Below are positions 40,966 to 52,875 of a stretch of DNA of 64,000 nt, piece by piece. Position numbers and translations under genes: made by a program. The DNA comes from Anoplopoma fimbria (lineage: Eukaryota; Chordata; Actinopteri; Perciformes; Anoplopomatidae), in contig NC_072464.1 in the NCBI RefSeq assembly GCF_027596085.1, positions 20,205,456-20,269,455 of the forward strand, read 5' to 3'. The notes beneath the pieces were generated by a model. It had not been told where the DNA came from. It ran no database searches and saw nothing but the letters and a program-made list of their open reading frames with translations. Position 1 is the first letter of the stretch. Each line of letters opens with the position of its first letter.

Positions 40966-43900
40966 GTTTCCCTCAAAGCACAGCCTCAAAGCACAGCCTT
41001 CAACACATTGTTCTCATCCGCTCACTCACTGTCCAGAAAGATGCTGAAGACTCAACAACGAAAAAATATATCAGATTTCAGGTTGTATGGACACTGATAG
41101 GACATCATCTCCACACAGGAAGTGATGACACTTAAAGAATGAAATGAAATCTGCCTCTTCAGCATCCAAAACAATTAACATTCAAATCTGAATGTTGCTG
41201 ACGCAGTTCAGGTTGAGTACAGGGAATGACTTCAGGGATTTTACGTGCTTCCTATTTTCTTGATTAGAGAGAACATTTTAAAGAAATTCCTCCTTTTACA
41301 AATGAAAATGTATAAACAACAAAACCAACGCTTGCGATATAATTGTGGGTTTTGCTGCTGTAGCTTTTCTTGGTCTGGTATGACCAGTAGCTTATGGTAC
41401 AGTAGTTCACAGACTTTGTCACAGTGAAGAAGAAGAAGAATACGCCATCAGTACCTAAGCCACAGCGTTTCCCCGACCATTGTGTCCCTTTCAAACACTT
41501 GGCAATCTGTTAATTTGTTGCTGTCACCACCAGCATTTGCTGCTGTGTTTCAAAAATGTGCGGAAATGCAATAAATTAAACCAATTAAGAGTATAAGAGC
41601 TGTCAGTAAGGAAAAATCCGCTAGCAGCTAGGCTAATTTATGCAGCGTATACTGCCATAGGCCTTAGCTAAAAGTGGTGACAAGTGCTACAAATCAGACT
41701 TACTGTGCAAAGAAAGTGCTTGCAAAATATTCAAGTGAGAAAAAACGTTTTTCTTTCCAAGAAAACTTCACAGGACATCTTTAAACAGCACTTTTCATAA
41801 TAATAACGAACCACAGCAGCAGATTATTTCAAGAGACACATCTAATATTATATAATTACTGTAGATCATGACAGCAGGAATGAGAGAGAGGCTTTGTAAA
41901 CCACAGTTATGCTAAGCAATCATTTCCAAATCGTATGTTATTTATTATTTTCTAATAAAAAGGAGCCGATTAAAAAAAACAAAAGGTATGTAATTAAAAT
42001 GACCTGCTGTAACATTCAGATATCAATATCAGGTTGTTTTCTGTTAAAAGCGTTTAGGACTTAGAAATCAAAGCAAACTAAATCTCATTATCAGTTTTCT
42101 AAATATATATATAGACTGAACAGCAGCTCAGTGCTTCACACTTAGAAACATGCAGAGTCAACGGGTTCTGTTTCCATGGAGGGAGGTTTTATCAGCTGAC
42201 AAGCGTCGCCTCAACGCGCTCGCAGGCCTTGAATTAGCTTGTGAATTCATCAGATAATGAGCGAAGCCCATATGCGGCGTTCTCAGGCAGCCGCTCAGTG
42301 AGAGCTTCGTACTGAGTCAACACCGCTGCGGCCTTAAGTGTTCGGGAACAAAGCTCCAGTATCTCCTCTCCTGGAGCCAGGCGGAGCCACGCTGCAGAGT
42401 ACACACATGTGTGCTCACTGCGGTTATTTCCCATTGAATCATTTGAAAAGAAAGGTGACTGCTACAACTTGTGTACTACAGCGTCATTTACACATTAAGA
42501 CATTTCTCTTTACGTTTTATTGACTTTACATCTAACTTAAAGGACAGAGCATAAGCAAAAGAGCGAGAGCGACACAGGAGACAATCAAAAATGTGCTATT
42601 TCTTTTCACTGCAGTTACATTCTGAAGTATGAATAAATCACCTGTGGAGACAGGTGCTCTGGAGGTTTAGGTCTCCTTTTCCACCTCTGCATGTCTACTT
42701 TTTAACATGGCTTTCATTCAAACGTCAGAGACATGCAACAGCAAATATGAAAAACAACCAAATGACTGCGTTGCTGTTTCCTTGTATGTGAAAACTATTT
42801 TATTCCATGTCTAATTTGCCTACGGGTCTTTAGTTGTGACGGAAATGGAAAACAGCCATGGGACTTTGAGTTCCTCAGCATTGTTTCTGTAGCTCAATAG
42901 TTCCTGGAACATTTTGGTTAGGACAACTTTTGAGAAGCTGGGACCTGCTAATGTTTGTCTTTTTTGCTTACACTTAGATTATAAAGTTTCACTCAATAAA
43001 CAAATAGATTAATTGACTTATCAGCACTTTTGTTTCTGTGCACAGAGGTTGCCTTACAGAATAGTCTATGAAATTCTAACTAACTTGTTTCCAACAAATC
43101 AAAAACTATCCCTGTGTGATCTGCCAGCTTCAGTGAGTGGATGTATCGTATCCCAGCTGAGCTCATTTTCTTATTATTTCAGTCTTTTTCTGACAGTCGG
43201 AGCTGTCAGGAGCCTCTGGCCAGAACTCCAGATGGCCTGAAGTGTTTGATCTGAATTAAACCCACAGACACAGACATAGAACTTTAAAATGCTGTCTTTT
43301 TTCTATTATTTATAAGAGGCACTGTGTCCATTGACTTACAAACTCTCCTCAGAGTACTCTGCTGCTGACTTGGGGTCAGTAAACTGCATGTTAAAACATT
43401 TGTGGCTGCAAACACCTCTGACTCTGTCAGTCAGAGGGAACATTTGCTTTAATATATATATACAGATAGATATTCTGCAGTTTTGTTTTTCTTCTTCTGG
43501 ACCACAAATGCCTTGTGTGATTCTGTCTGTGCGGCATCGGCTGCAGCCATCATTCATTCCGTTACTTGATAATATAAACACACCAAGGTGGAATGGCTGC
43601 AGGGATAAAGTGAGGAGGAATGTGAGGAATGCCGAGCTCCAAATGAAACCATGCATTATTCAAACGAGGGAGGAGCGAACAGCCAAAACTTAGCGTTCTT
43701 TGGACGACAAAGAGGAGGTCAGAGATCACGTTAAACTGTCATTCGGGGCTTTTATTAGAAAATTCATTGGGCTGCTTTCGTTGTTGCCAGTCTTGTCACG
43801 AACAATAGCATTACACACACACCCCTATCCAGCCCACCACACATCCCAGACACACACACAGACACTTCACTCCCTTTCCTGTCTTCAACAATATGGTCTA

Positions 43901-44136
43901 CGGGCAGCAGCCATGATAGCAGTCACACAACAGAACTGATGGACGTGTGAAACTTTGCTATTCTTGACCGTGAATGTGAAGTTTTCTCTGAAGGGAGGCT
44001 CCACAGTAGCCTGGCATCTGAATCACCACCCACAACCCCAATTTGTTCAGTGATCAAAATAAAGCTGGTGCTAATTGACGGCTGTTTGTGCCGGTAAGAG
44101 AAACTGTAAGCTTTGTAAGAAGGACGTCATCTTCCT

Positions 44137-44156
44137 ACGTAGCTAGCTAGCTACGT
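44137..44156. repeat. 20-bp perfect palindrome
   Basis: ACGTAGCTAGCTAGCTACGT is its own reverse complement, built on the tetramer AGCT. Confidence 0.95.
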
Positions 44157-44739
44157 CCAAATAAATAAGCGACAGTAGATTAGCCACGAAATGGCGACTA
44201 GGTATGTCTGTAATTTTTCTTTTGCTTGAAGTCTGATATCTTTTTCCGCTGTTGAGTATTAAGCATCCTTCTGCTAAGTAATCGGTAAATTTTGGGGAAT
44301 ATACGCAAAATAAATGGAAATACATGAGGCGCTTTAATTTCAGGCTGGAATTCAATTAACTAAATGAGCTTTGGCGCCGCATTTCGAGGAACCACTTCCA
44401 TCCAACTATGATGGTTTTTGTTGTAAATGAATCGCATTGGATTTCATTTTCTGTTGGCTTTGGCAGCTAATATTGGTTCTAGAAGTTTGATTAGTGGTCT
44501 CTAAATAGGCCTACACTGCTGGACACACACACACACATACCAGTCAGTTAACCTATAGACCGGCATGTGTGACAAGTCAAAAAGGTTGTCAACAGTTGAC
44601 ATCCGCTAACCGTGCCAACGGTGGATTTAGCTGCATGTTTTAAAGTCAAATCAATGATTCGACACCCCAGGTATTGTCTCACTGTCAGCCATTAATGAAG
44701 TGAGAAGGGAGAACTGTCAGAGTAGTGTTTGAGATAATT

Positions 44740-44850
44740 AACAAACAGAGTCTCAATTACAAAGTTTGCTTGCCGGAGAGCGCTCAGAAGTTCATATTAA
44801 TTAGCATTATTCTCACAGCCTGGGCTGACAGGAATTCAGCTTTAAAAGGA
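44740..44850. promoter_or_regulatory. Candidate conserved non-coding block
   Basis: Unique, mixed-composition block with ATTAATTAGCATTA around 44797-44809 and nearby TGACAG. Style is that of developmental CNEs. Conservation not testable here. Confidence 0.22.
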
Positions 44851-44904
44851 AACCTATCAGGAACTGAAATTTGAACTAAAGGGAAAATGATGGTGCTTAA
44901 TGAA

Positions 44905-45000
44905 TTGACTGGAGATCACCAAAGTCAGTAGTATTCATCCTTGTGGGACTAGAATGTCTGAAAAAAAAGGCATGGTAATCCTTCAAATACAAATACTGTT
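44905..45000 (+). repeat. Dispersed teleost repeat fragment
   Basis: GGAGATCACCAAAGTCAGTAG, GTATTCATCCTTGTGGGA and GGCATGGTAATCCTTCAAAT follow the family order. Confidence 0.6.
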
Positions 45001-47144
45001 GGGAACCATTAAGACCAGTTCACTTTCTCCCTGCACCTTGCAAATATGTTAAGTTGTTCCAGAAACCTCAAACTCCAACTCTGGACCAAAGAATCCACAG
45101 TCTGACTGACATACAGCTAGCGTGCTGGAGAATAACATTCACATCATCATCATTGCTCCTCATAATGGAGCAATCAGTTTAAAAACAGATGCACAACAAA
45201 CAGATAACAGGTGGGGATGACTCGCTGGCAGCAGTGAAATCACTCTGAGATCTAGCTGATGCCGGGTACGGAGGAATGGGGCGATGGGGGGGGGGTTTGA
45301 GGAAAGACCGAACTCCAGTATGACTCACTCCTGGTATAATGGCTGGCTGACTAGTAAAGCTGGCAAAGAGGCGGGTGTTGACGTAGCAGCTGCCTGTCTG
45401 ATGCCATCTACAGCCGTGCCCTCCCTGTCATAATAACACTGTTGTAATCAGCTGGAACTGAGCTCCAGCGACACCAGAAGACGCACGTTCGACCCTGAAG
45501 GGAGGAGGTAGTGGTGGTGGGGGGGGTGCTTATCTGGAATCACATGCATTCATTGAAACAATGAAGTTCATTCAAGTCCAGTTGTAACCCAACATCGGGT
45601 CCTCGATGATGCAGGGATGAAGTAGGTTTTGTTCAGAAAGTGATAAGACCTCTAGAAACCAGTTTCAACAAACAGATTCATGAGCTGAAGTCATTTACGG
45701 GGTAATTTCACACGGACCTGCAGCTACAGTTGCAACATTAACACGGTTCATGCTGAAGATAATCACGTCGACATTATTGCAATCAACCATGATGCTGTTG
45801 ACGTTGTATTTAGAGAGCGGTTATTAGAAATTAGACTGAGAAAGAGAACAATCTGCCAAGGGAAAACTAAATATAATCCCAGAGTATCATGCAGTCAAGC
45901 TAAAAACATTCTAGGAAATTATGAACAGGATAAGATCTTTCCAATAACTAACTGTTAATCCAGAGAGTTGCTGTTTTCATATTTTGGTTGCCAACAATGT
46001 TTGTGCATTGGAATACTTAAAGATTTAAAATGATTTTCAGGAATCAGCCTTTAGTATTTGAGCGTATTAATCAACAGCGAAACCACCTACTAACATGTAT
46101 TGTGTGTATAAAACCCTGATACATCTGTTTCCTCTGTGCTTTAGAGCTCCATTGTTTTACAAAAGAACCACATCAATGAGCCACACTGTTACACTGGTTG
46201 ACATGTTGCTTCATAACCATGAACACACACTGTAGTTTATTTTGACTCCATCCATATACACCGTCCTGCTGCCAAAAATACTCACAAGATGAATACACAT
46301 CAGATGTGTATTAACCCACTGCTGAAAATAGTCCCCAACAAATGCACTGTTTCCTCAGTTTTTTTATGCATATAAAAATAAATTAAGAAAAATGTCTGAA
46401 CCTTTTTGAAAACAAAACTATAAATTAATGTTTTTTTTAAAGATATACATCTTAAGAAGGAAGCAATGTGCTTGGAGCTGAGAGCTGAGAGCTGAGGGAC
46501 AGGAAGTAAAACAGTATCAAGAGATGGATTAGCACATTGTTGGGTGTTGCGTCTTTTCATGGGATTTGTTGATTGCAAGAATAATATAGATGAGAAGATT
46601 AGCACCGCTCTTATGTCTGTTTAAATATGAAGCTGGAGCCAGAAGGCATAAGCTTAAAGGAAGGGGCTTAAACTCTACGCAACCTTCATGACAACTTAGC
46701 AAATTCTTCTAAGGAAGACTGTGGTGGCCATTCGTCCGAAAGATGAAAATCAAACTTAAATCAAAGGGTCACTGATGCACCATAGGTATGTGGTTTACGC
46801 AGGCAAAAGACTTCATTGTCCACGTATAATTTCTGTGTGTCTTATGATTTATTTAGCAAAAAAAGGAAGGTAGCAACAAAAGAACAAAGAAGTCATGCCT
46901 ATGGCTTCCTCTCCTGCTCTGGTAATACAAAGCATAGGCCCACCCCAGTGCATGCTGGTCCTATACCTGCCTACTCATATACATAACCACAGGTTCCTAC
47001 TGTGTTTCCCAATCAACAAATGAGCAAACCAAAAAAAACTAAGTTTACTAAACAACAACAAATTACCCAAAATAAATAACTAACAAAAGAAAACGCTATT
47101 TAAATCCATCTAAAAAAGTAATCTTAATAACCAAACATATATAA

Positions 47145-47400
47145 TAAGATAAGATAAGATAAAAATAATCCTTTATTAGTCCCGCAGCAGAGAGGATACT
47201 GCAAACAAGAGACATAAGTAAAAAACAAGATCCAAACAAGTATTATAAATAAGTAAATAAGTAATTACACAGTAAAGAATATTAAATAAGTGAGTAAAAA
47301 ATCCCCTATAACTACAATAGTATAAAATAGTATATGTACAGACAGAATAATTATTGTATAATAATTAAACAATACAATTTATGAATAAAATAACTAAATA
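47145..47400. repeat. LINE-like tail with (AAGAT)n end
   Basis: AAGATAAGATAAGATA then AATCCTTTATTAGTCCCGCA is a well-known 3' end of a fish non-LTR retrotransposon in reverse orientation, followed by an A/T-rich stretch. Truncated; no reverse transcriptase. Confidence 0.6.
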
Positions 47401-48356
47401 CTAACGTCAAATAAATAGCTCCTATAAAGACCATGAGATGTGGCTGAAAGCTCTGGAGGAACATAAGGAAAGCTAATCTGTGGCTAATGTAGCACTCATC
47501 TAATGCATACCTCAGCTATGAGACTGTAACATAACAGGAGACAGCAGCCTTTATCATTCTAGGCCATCACAAAGACAATTTATTTTTCGGTGCTATTAAT
47601 TATTTCAAGCTACATTATTTATTTTATATATGAAACAAGAGAGCCATCTATATGTAATCACTGCTCATGTAATTGTTTTTAATTAAAATGTAAATTAATC
47701 ATTAGACATAACAATCATTAGACCGCCAACATTGAGGTTTTTATCTCAGTTTTCTTATTATATCCACCATTGCTCATTTTCTGCATTCCCCAGTGTTTGT
47801 GTTCAGATGAAAATTGGCTTCTTGTACGTGAACATGTCGACTCAGTGAGTCATGTTCACACAGCCCTCTGGAAATGTGCACAGGGCATATTTCACTGTCT
47901 GCTGGAGCAGCGTGAGACACTTCATGGCTCATTCAAAATGAAAGTTATATCAAGAGTCAATAACAGTTTGTGGTTTATGAGTGTAATCAGATCTAGGTAG
48001 TGACGACTGTTGTTTATCGTGCGGGGAAATCGGCCTTTATTTATTTGCCATGTTTTCTTGGCCACTGAAGAAAATATCAAATCCTCTTTTCATATCCAAC
48101 CAACTAGGACAAACTTTAAGGAAATAAATGTGTCTCCTCCAGACAAACATTTTGGCTTCCAATACAAAAATCAACTTGCATACAGTTGATACTTGCTTGA
48201 GATGATAGACGTCACAGACATTGTTGTTAAAGTTATATATCAACTTGTACAACCTGTGTCTTAAAGGTGGTAAATTTGAAATTATTATAGTAGCAAACAA
48301 CTATTGCTTTTTCAAAATATAATAGAGTAATGTCTACCAGAGTAGAGAATGAAGTC

Positions 48357-48359
<3 letters not shown>

Positions 48360-48387
<28 letters not shown>
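48360..48387. repeat. (TC)n microsatellite
   Basis: 14 TC units. Confidence 0.95.
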
Positions 48388-48784
48388 ATGTGTTGAATCA
48401 GAGCTTCTCCATGTTTTGTTAACGTAACCGGGCCGGCTACCCGTGCATGTGAGTCCCAGTGTGCGAGCCTAGCTGGCTAGCTAATCGCCACCGTTCTGCA
48501 CTGCTCTCACACGGTGGTGTAACACTCGGGGTCGCCGAGGAAACGTAGCGCCAACCCTCTGGTTCCTCTGGTTCCTCTGGTTCCCCATCAGGTCAACACT
48601 GTTACCCTAACTTCTCTGTCAGGACTTTTGCCGCTGTTTGCACTGTTAGCCTCTAGCTGCCTGTCGGCGTGTTGAGAGCAGTGTGGAGGCAATGCCTTAA
48701 TCATAGATGGGCTCTGCATTTCAAAGCAGATTTGTAGTGTTATCCATCATCCCAAAGTACAAATTAAGTCGCTGAATGAAAAGA

Positions 48785-48885
48785 AGGAGGATCACCAAAG
48801 TTATGAGAGTTCTTTCTTAGGAGGACATGTCTGAACCAAATGTCATGGCAATCGATCAAATAGTTATTTCAGTCTGCGTCTGAAA
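48785..48885 (+). repeat. Dispersed teleost repeat fragment
   Basis: GGATCACCAAAGTTATGAGA, CCAAATGTCATGGCAATCGA and AGTTATTTCAGTCTG follow the family order. Confidence 0.65.
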
Positions 48886-49113
48886 GCGTGGCTACAAATA
48901 TAACTTGAGCGTTGGGTAGAAGGCAGCATTCCAACAAAGCACGAACTCAAAGTCAGGTCATCACACAGGATGTTAACAAACTCCCAGTTCAGCCATATTA
49001 TCTAAAACGACTATATTTGGAGGCGAAAGCAAAACTGTGCTCACCTGAAACGTGCATAACAAACCCAGGGAAACTGAGTGCACAAAAGTTAAATAAAGTA
49101 CAGAAAGTTTGAG

Positions 49114-49319
49114 GCAGGAAGTCTGTGTTTACATAAGACAGCTCAGATAAGAATATTAATATTTACTTTCACCTTTGTTTTCTTTGTTTAAAATGACTGG
49201 AATGAATCCTGTTTACAACCGCATTGTCTAAAATGTTGTGTTGAAGCATCCCCAGATCTCAGAAATACAGTTGGTTTGTGTGAAGCAATATCATAATATA
49301 TATAAAAGATGACGAAAAA
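49114..49319 (+). repeat. Segment X, copy 0 of the local duplication
   Basis: 206 bp from GCAGGAAGTCTGTG to GATGACGAAAAA. Nearly the same sequence recurs at 51479-51682 and 52876-53079. In this copy it is flanked by unique sequence, so it may be the source. Confidence 0.9.
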
Positions 49320-50754
49320 AGTGTGATATTAGTATAAAACAGTTTTTCTTTTGGAGTGGGCTGGCAAGTGGAAACTTAAAAGAAAGGAGAAACCCCAGCG
49401 TGTTGCTGTGAGATATTGAATAAACCAGTTAAGGTGGTATGTGTGGAGAGCAGCAGGTCGGCTTAGAGAATAAGAAGAAAGAAATCAGGAGACTCGACCT
49501 CAGCATGTTAGCAGCTTTTCTGTCCGCTACTGCCAGGAAGCACGCGGGCGAAGGAGTACAGAAGATAAGAAATAATTATTCTCATGAATCTTGCAGTCAC
49601 GACATTGCAAATTATGATTTAGAAATCATATGCTTTTACAAGGTGATGCTTAACGGCGTCAGATAAAGTAACAGTTTGGAAGATTACACAAAATATATTG
49701 TCACTCTCTGTTGATATATGAGAACCTAAAAGTCAACCATTTTATCAGGGCTGCGGCAAATTATTATTTTTGTTATCAATTCATTTACAGATTATTTCCC
49801 TGATCAAATTAGTCCAGATAATATAGTTTTAAAAAAAAAAAAACATAAAAAAAAACTGTGAAAATTGCACAGTAAAGTCCAGGTGGAGGTCTTTAAATGC
49901 CCATAACCCAAATATATATTCATATTCTATAAAAGAAGAGTAATAATGACATTACATATTCACATTGGGGAAGCTTTAACTCGAGATGTTTTTGCATAAA
50001 AGCTATTATCAAAAACATTGCCTCTGTTTCTTTCTGTTTAAACTACTAACCAATTAAAAAACAATCATCCTGCTCTTATTTCCATCCTCCTCTTCTTCCC
50101 CTATGTCTTTATTTCTGGCTGCTTTGCTCCAAAAAAAAAAAAAAACCTCTGTGATCCGGGTGTTTTCCTGCAAACATTAACCCACTACTGTTAGGATGAT
50201 AAAGATGATGATGTCAAATCCTCTCTTGAGAAGCAGCAGTGTCAGTCTCAGTCTCCAGAGACAGGACACCAGACTGTCCATCGTGCGTTACGACGCAGAC
50301 GCAGCCGAATAGCTCACCCTTTCTGCGGGGCTTTCGTTTTCTTTCTGGCTGGTTTCCAACTTGATACAATGTTTTAATGTAACCAAAGAGCAAAATGCAA
50401 CAGTGAGTACTGTTAGGATGCAGTTACACCCACTGAAAAGGCTTTCTAGGATTTAAAAAACGGTCCAAGAAAAGAAAAACACAGGTCTCCAAGTCTGGAA
50501 ACATTCAGGACTTGAAGAAGACAGTCAGAAATCCAAACCAGACTAGTTTGTTGTTGCTTAAATGTGTTTTTTTCTCCACACTATATATAATAAAAACATG
50601 TTTCATATGTATTCATATTCATATATGGCACAGTGAAAAGTTGCAGCTCCTTCCTCGGCTTCTGGATGAAGAATCGTGGCTCCCGGAGGTGGAGCGGCTG
50701 AAACCTTTTTCTTTCCCTTTTCCCAAATGAAGACAAGGAGATATTGCAGCTTAC

Positions 50755-50890
50755 CTGGCAGAGAGGAAGTCTTGTTTTGTCCCATGGAAGGAAACAAATA
50801 GATAACAGCCGAGGAGGCGCAGTTTCCGTCGAGATCTGTGTCTGTGTGAGTGTGTGAGTGTGTTTGTGAGAGAGAAGCACAGTGTTTCTC
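50755..50890 (-). other. sh3bp4: Candidate sh3bp4 non-coding first exon
   Basis: Minus-strand sequence ends in TCTGCCAG followed by the strong donor GTAAGC (GT at 50754-50753). It is preceded by a GC-rich, CpG-containing stretch unlike the AT-rich surroundings. No long ORF is present, as expected for a 5' UTR exon. It lies 17.7 kb upstream of the start-codon exon, in the right orientation, with no other gene between. The 5' end is a guess from the promoter-like motifs beyond 50900. An ATG at 50785-50783 runs in frame into the 33071 upstream ATG after splicing. This is inference: another first exon outside the window is possible. Confidence 0.42.
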
Positions 50891-50899
50891 CTGGAGGGA

Positions 50900-50966
50900 A
50901 GCGGCTGATGTCACCGGGACAGGGAGGGGCCTCACCGGGACACATCTCCATAAGGACATGATGTCA
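50900..50966 (-). promoter_or_regulatory. sh3bp4: Candidate sh3bp4 promoter core
   Basis: Two CRE-like TGACATCA sites (50913-50906 and 50966-50959, minus strand), a GC-box-like GGGAGGGGC around 50922-50930 on the plus strand, and a direct repeat of TCACCGGGACA at 50911-50921 and 50932-50942. No TATA box is seen. The cluster sits just upstream of the candidate exon 1 donor. The motifs are seen; promoter activity is inferred. Confidence 0.35.
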
Positions 50967-51240
50967 CTTCACTGGTTCATATGACTCTGACTCCACACAG
51001 AGAAAAATAATATACAGACAGGGACATTTATTTTATGAGCAGGGACTCTGGTGGAAGGATTTGTGCAACAGCTCCTTCTACACAATGACAAGTCTGGTAC
51101 ACTGGTGCAAAAGTAGCAGAACACAAATAGATTTACTCAAGTTGCCAACTGCACTTACCAGTATTAAGCCTATACTACAGTTTTAAAGTATTCCACTCTT
51201 ATGTTAGGCCACTTCACGATTATACTGTTTTATTCCACTC
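50966..51240 (+). repeat. Segment Y, copy 1 of the local duplication
   Basis: Begins ACTTCACTGGTTCATATGAC, runs through GTTGCCAACTGCACTTACCA and ends near CCACTCTAT, where a reverse (TACAT)n repeat starts. Copies 2 and 3 begin at 51686 and 53083. Short open frames here are not recognisable proteins. Confidence 0.9.
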
Positions 51241-51244
51241 TATT

Positions 51245-51478
51245 GTAGCACTTATTGTATTCGTATTAGTCTGTTGCAATTATTGTTTTCGTAGTAATTT
51301 TCTTCTGCACTATACTTTTGCTCTGGTTTATGCTTTAAGATGCTTGTTTAAGAAAGGAGATGCACTTATGACTTCTGGTGACTAGTAGTTCTCTTGAATA
51401 CCTATGTTGAATACACTTCCTGTAAGTCGCTTTGGATAAAAGCGTCTGCTAAATGACTGTAATGTAATGTAATGTAAT
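51245..51478 (-). mobile_element. (TACAT)n-ended repeat, reverse copy R1
   Basis: Reverse complement of the 20.07-kb element: TGTAAGTCGCTTTGGATAAA, CGTCTGCTAAATGACTG, then (TGTAA)n. It abuts segment X copy 1 directly. Confidence 0.88.
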
Positions 51479-51897
51479 GCAGGAAGTCTGTGTTTACAAA
51501 AGACAGCTCAGATAAGAATTAATATTTACTTTCACCTTTGTTTTCTTTGTTTAAAATGACTGGAATGAATCCTCTTTACAACCGCATTGTCTAAAATGTT
51601 GTGTTGAAGGATCCTCAGATCTCAGAAATACAGTTGGTTTGTGTGAAGCAATATCATAATATATATAAAAGATGATGAAAAATGAACTTCACTGGTTCAT
51701 ATGACTCTGACTCCACACAGAGAAACATAATATACAGACAGGGACATTTATTTTATGAGCAGGGACTCTGGTGGAAGGATTTGTGGGGAAAAGAGCCTTG
51801 AACAATGCAACAGCTCCTTCTACACAATGACAAGTCTGGTACACTGGTGCAAAAGTAGCAGAACACAAATAGATTTACTCAAGTTGCCAACTGCACT
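51479..51897 (+). repeat. Segments X copy 1 and Y copy 2, joined
   Basis: X (51479-51682) passes straight into Y (from 51686). Y copy 2 keeps about 22 extra bases (GGGGAAAAGAGCCTTGAAC) that Y copies 1 and 3 lack. Confidence 0.9.
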
Positions 51898-51898
51898 T

Positions 51899-52240
51899 TA
51901 CATTACATTACATTACATTACATTACATTACAGTCATTTAGCAGACGCTTTTATCCAAAGCGACTTACAGGAAGTGTATTCAACATAGGTATTCAAGAGA
52001 ACTACTAGTCACCAGAAGTCATAAGTGCATCTCCTTTCTTAAACAAGCATCTTAAAGCATAAACCAGAGCAAAAGTATAGTGCAGAGGCAAATTACTACG
52101 AAAACAATAATTGCAACAGACTAATACGAATATAATAAGTGCTACAAACTACTACGAATAGGATAAGTGCAGTAAACGAATACGAATACAATAAGTGCAA
52201 CAACTAATAATAATATAAATACTAATAAACTAACTAATTA
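51899..52240 (+). mobile_element. (TACAT)n-ended repeat, forward copy R2
   Basis: Interrupts Y copy 2 at CTGCACTT. Starts with six TACAT units, then the AGCAGACGCTTTTATCC core and a tail of ACGAATA/AAGTGC words. Confidence 0.85.
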
Positions 52241-52332
52241 GTTTAATTTGGCTTTGCATTTGGGAATTTTCGAGACTGTTAGTTACAACTTTAAAATTTT
52301 GTTATAAAAATGTTTTATTCATTTTCTAAATG

Positions 52333-52875
52333 TTACATTACATTACATTACATTACAGTCATGTAGCAGACGCTTTTATCCAAAGCGACTTACAGGAAGT
52401 GTATTCAACATAGGTATTCAAGAGAACTACTAGTCACCAGAAGTCATAAGTGCATCTCCTTTCTTAAACAAGCATCTTAAAGCATAAACCAGAGCAAAAG
52501 TATAGTGCAGAGGCAAATTACTACGAAAACAATAATTGCAACAGACTTACCAGTATTAAGCCTATACTACAGTTTTAAAGTATTCCACTCTTATGTTAGG
52601 CTACTTCACGATTATACTGTTTTATTCCACTCTATTGTAGCACTTATTGTATTCGTATTAGTCTGTTGCAATTATTGTTTTCGTAGTAATTTGCCTCTGC
52701 ACTATACTTTTGCTCTGGTTTATGCTTTAAGATGCTTGTTTAAGAAAGGAGATGCACTTATGACTTCTGGTGACTAGTAGTTCTCTTGAATACCTATGTT
52801 GAATACACTTCCTGTAAGTCGCTTTGGATAAAAGCGTCTGCTAAATGACTGTAATGTAATGTAATGTAATGTAAT
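52333..52875. repeat. Large palindrome of two (TACAT)n-ended repeats (R3 forward, R4 reverse)
   Basis: Arms 52333-52546 and 52661-52875 are inverted copies of about 214 bp, nearly identical, around a 114-bp spacer that is itself part of segment Y. R4 as a whole spans 52637-52875. Confidence 0.88.

Larger units (their letters stand above)
33077..50754 (-). other. sh3bp4: Probable sh3bp4 intron 1 (17.7 kb)
   Basis: The acceptor at its low-coordinate end is well supported; the donor end rests on the candidate first exon. No coding exon is recognisable on either strand. Content: a Tc1-type MITE at 37 kb, a hairpin at 34.1 kb, a 15-base poly(C) tract at 40951, CNE-like blocks near 42.2, 44.8 and 45.4 kb, a LINE-like tail at 47.15 kb, a (TC)n array at 48.36 kb and several teleost repeat fragments. 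Confidence 0.4.

Noticed and set aside
48420..48700. GC-rich, CpG-containing stretch as an alternative promoter
   Set aside because: It resembles repeat-derived sequence (CTAGCTGGCTAGCTAATCG, tandem CTGGTTCCT) and has no good donor in the sh3bp4 orientation; not excluded.
51899..52875. CRISPR-like appearance of the repeated TACAT units and dispersed repeats
   Set aside because: The units are contiguous pentamers or interspersed elements without regular spacers, in an animal genome.
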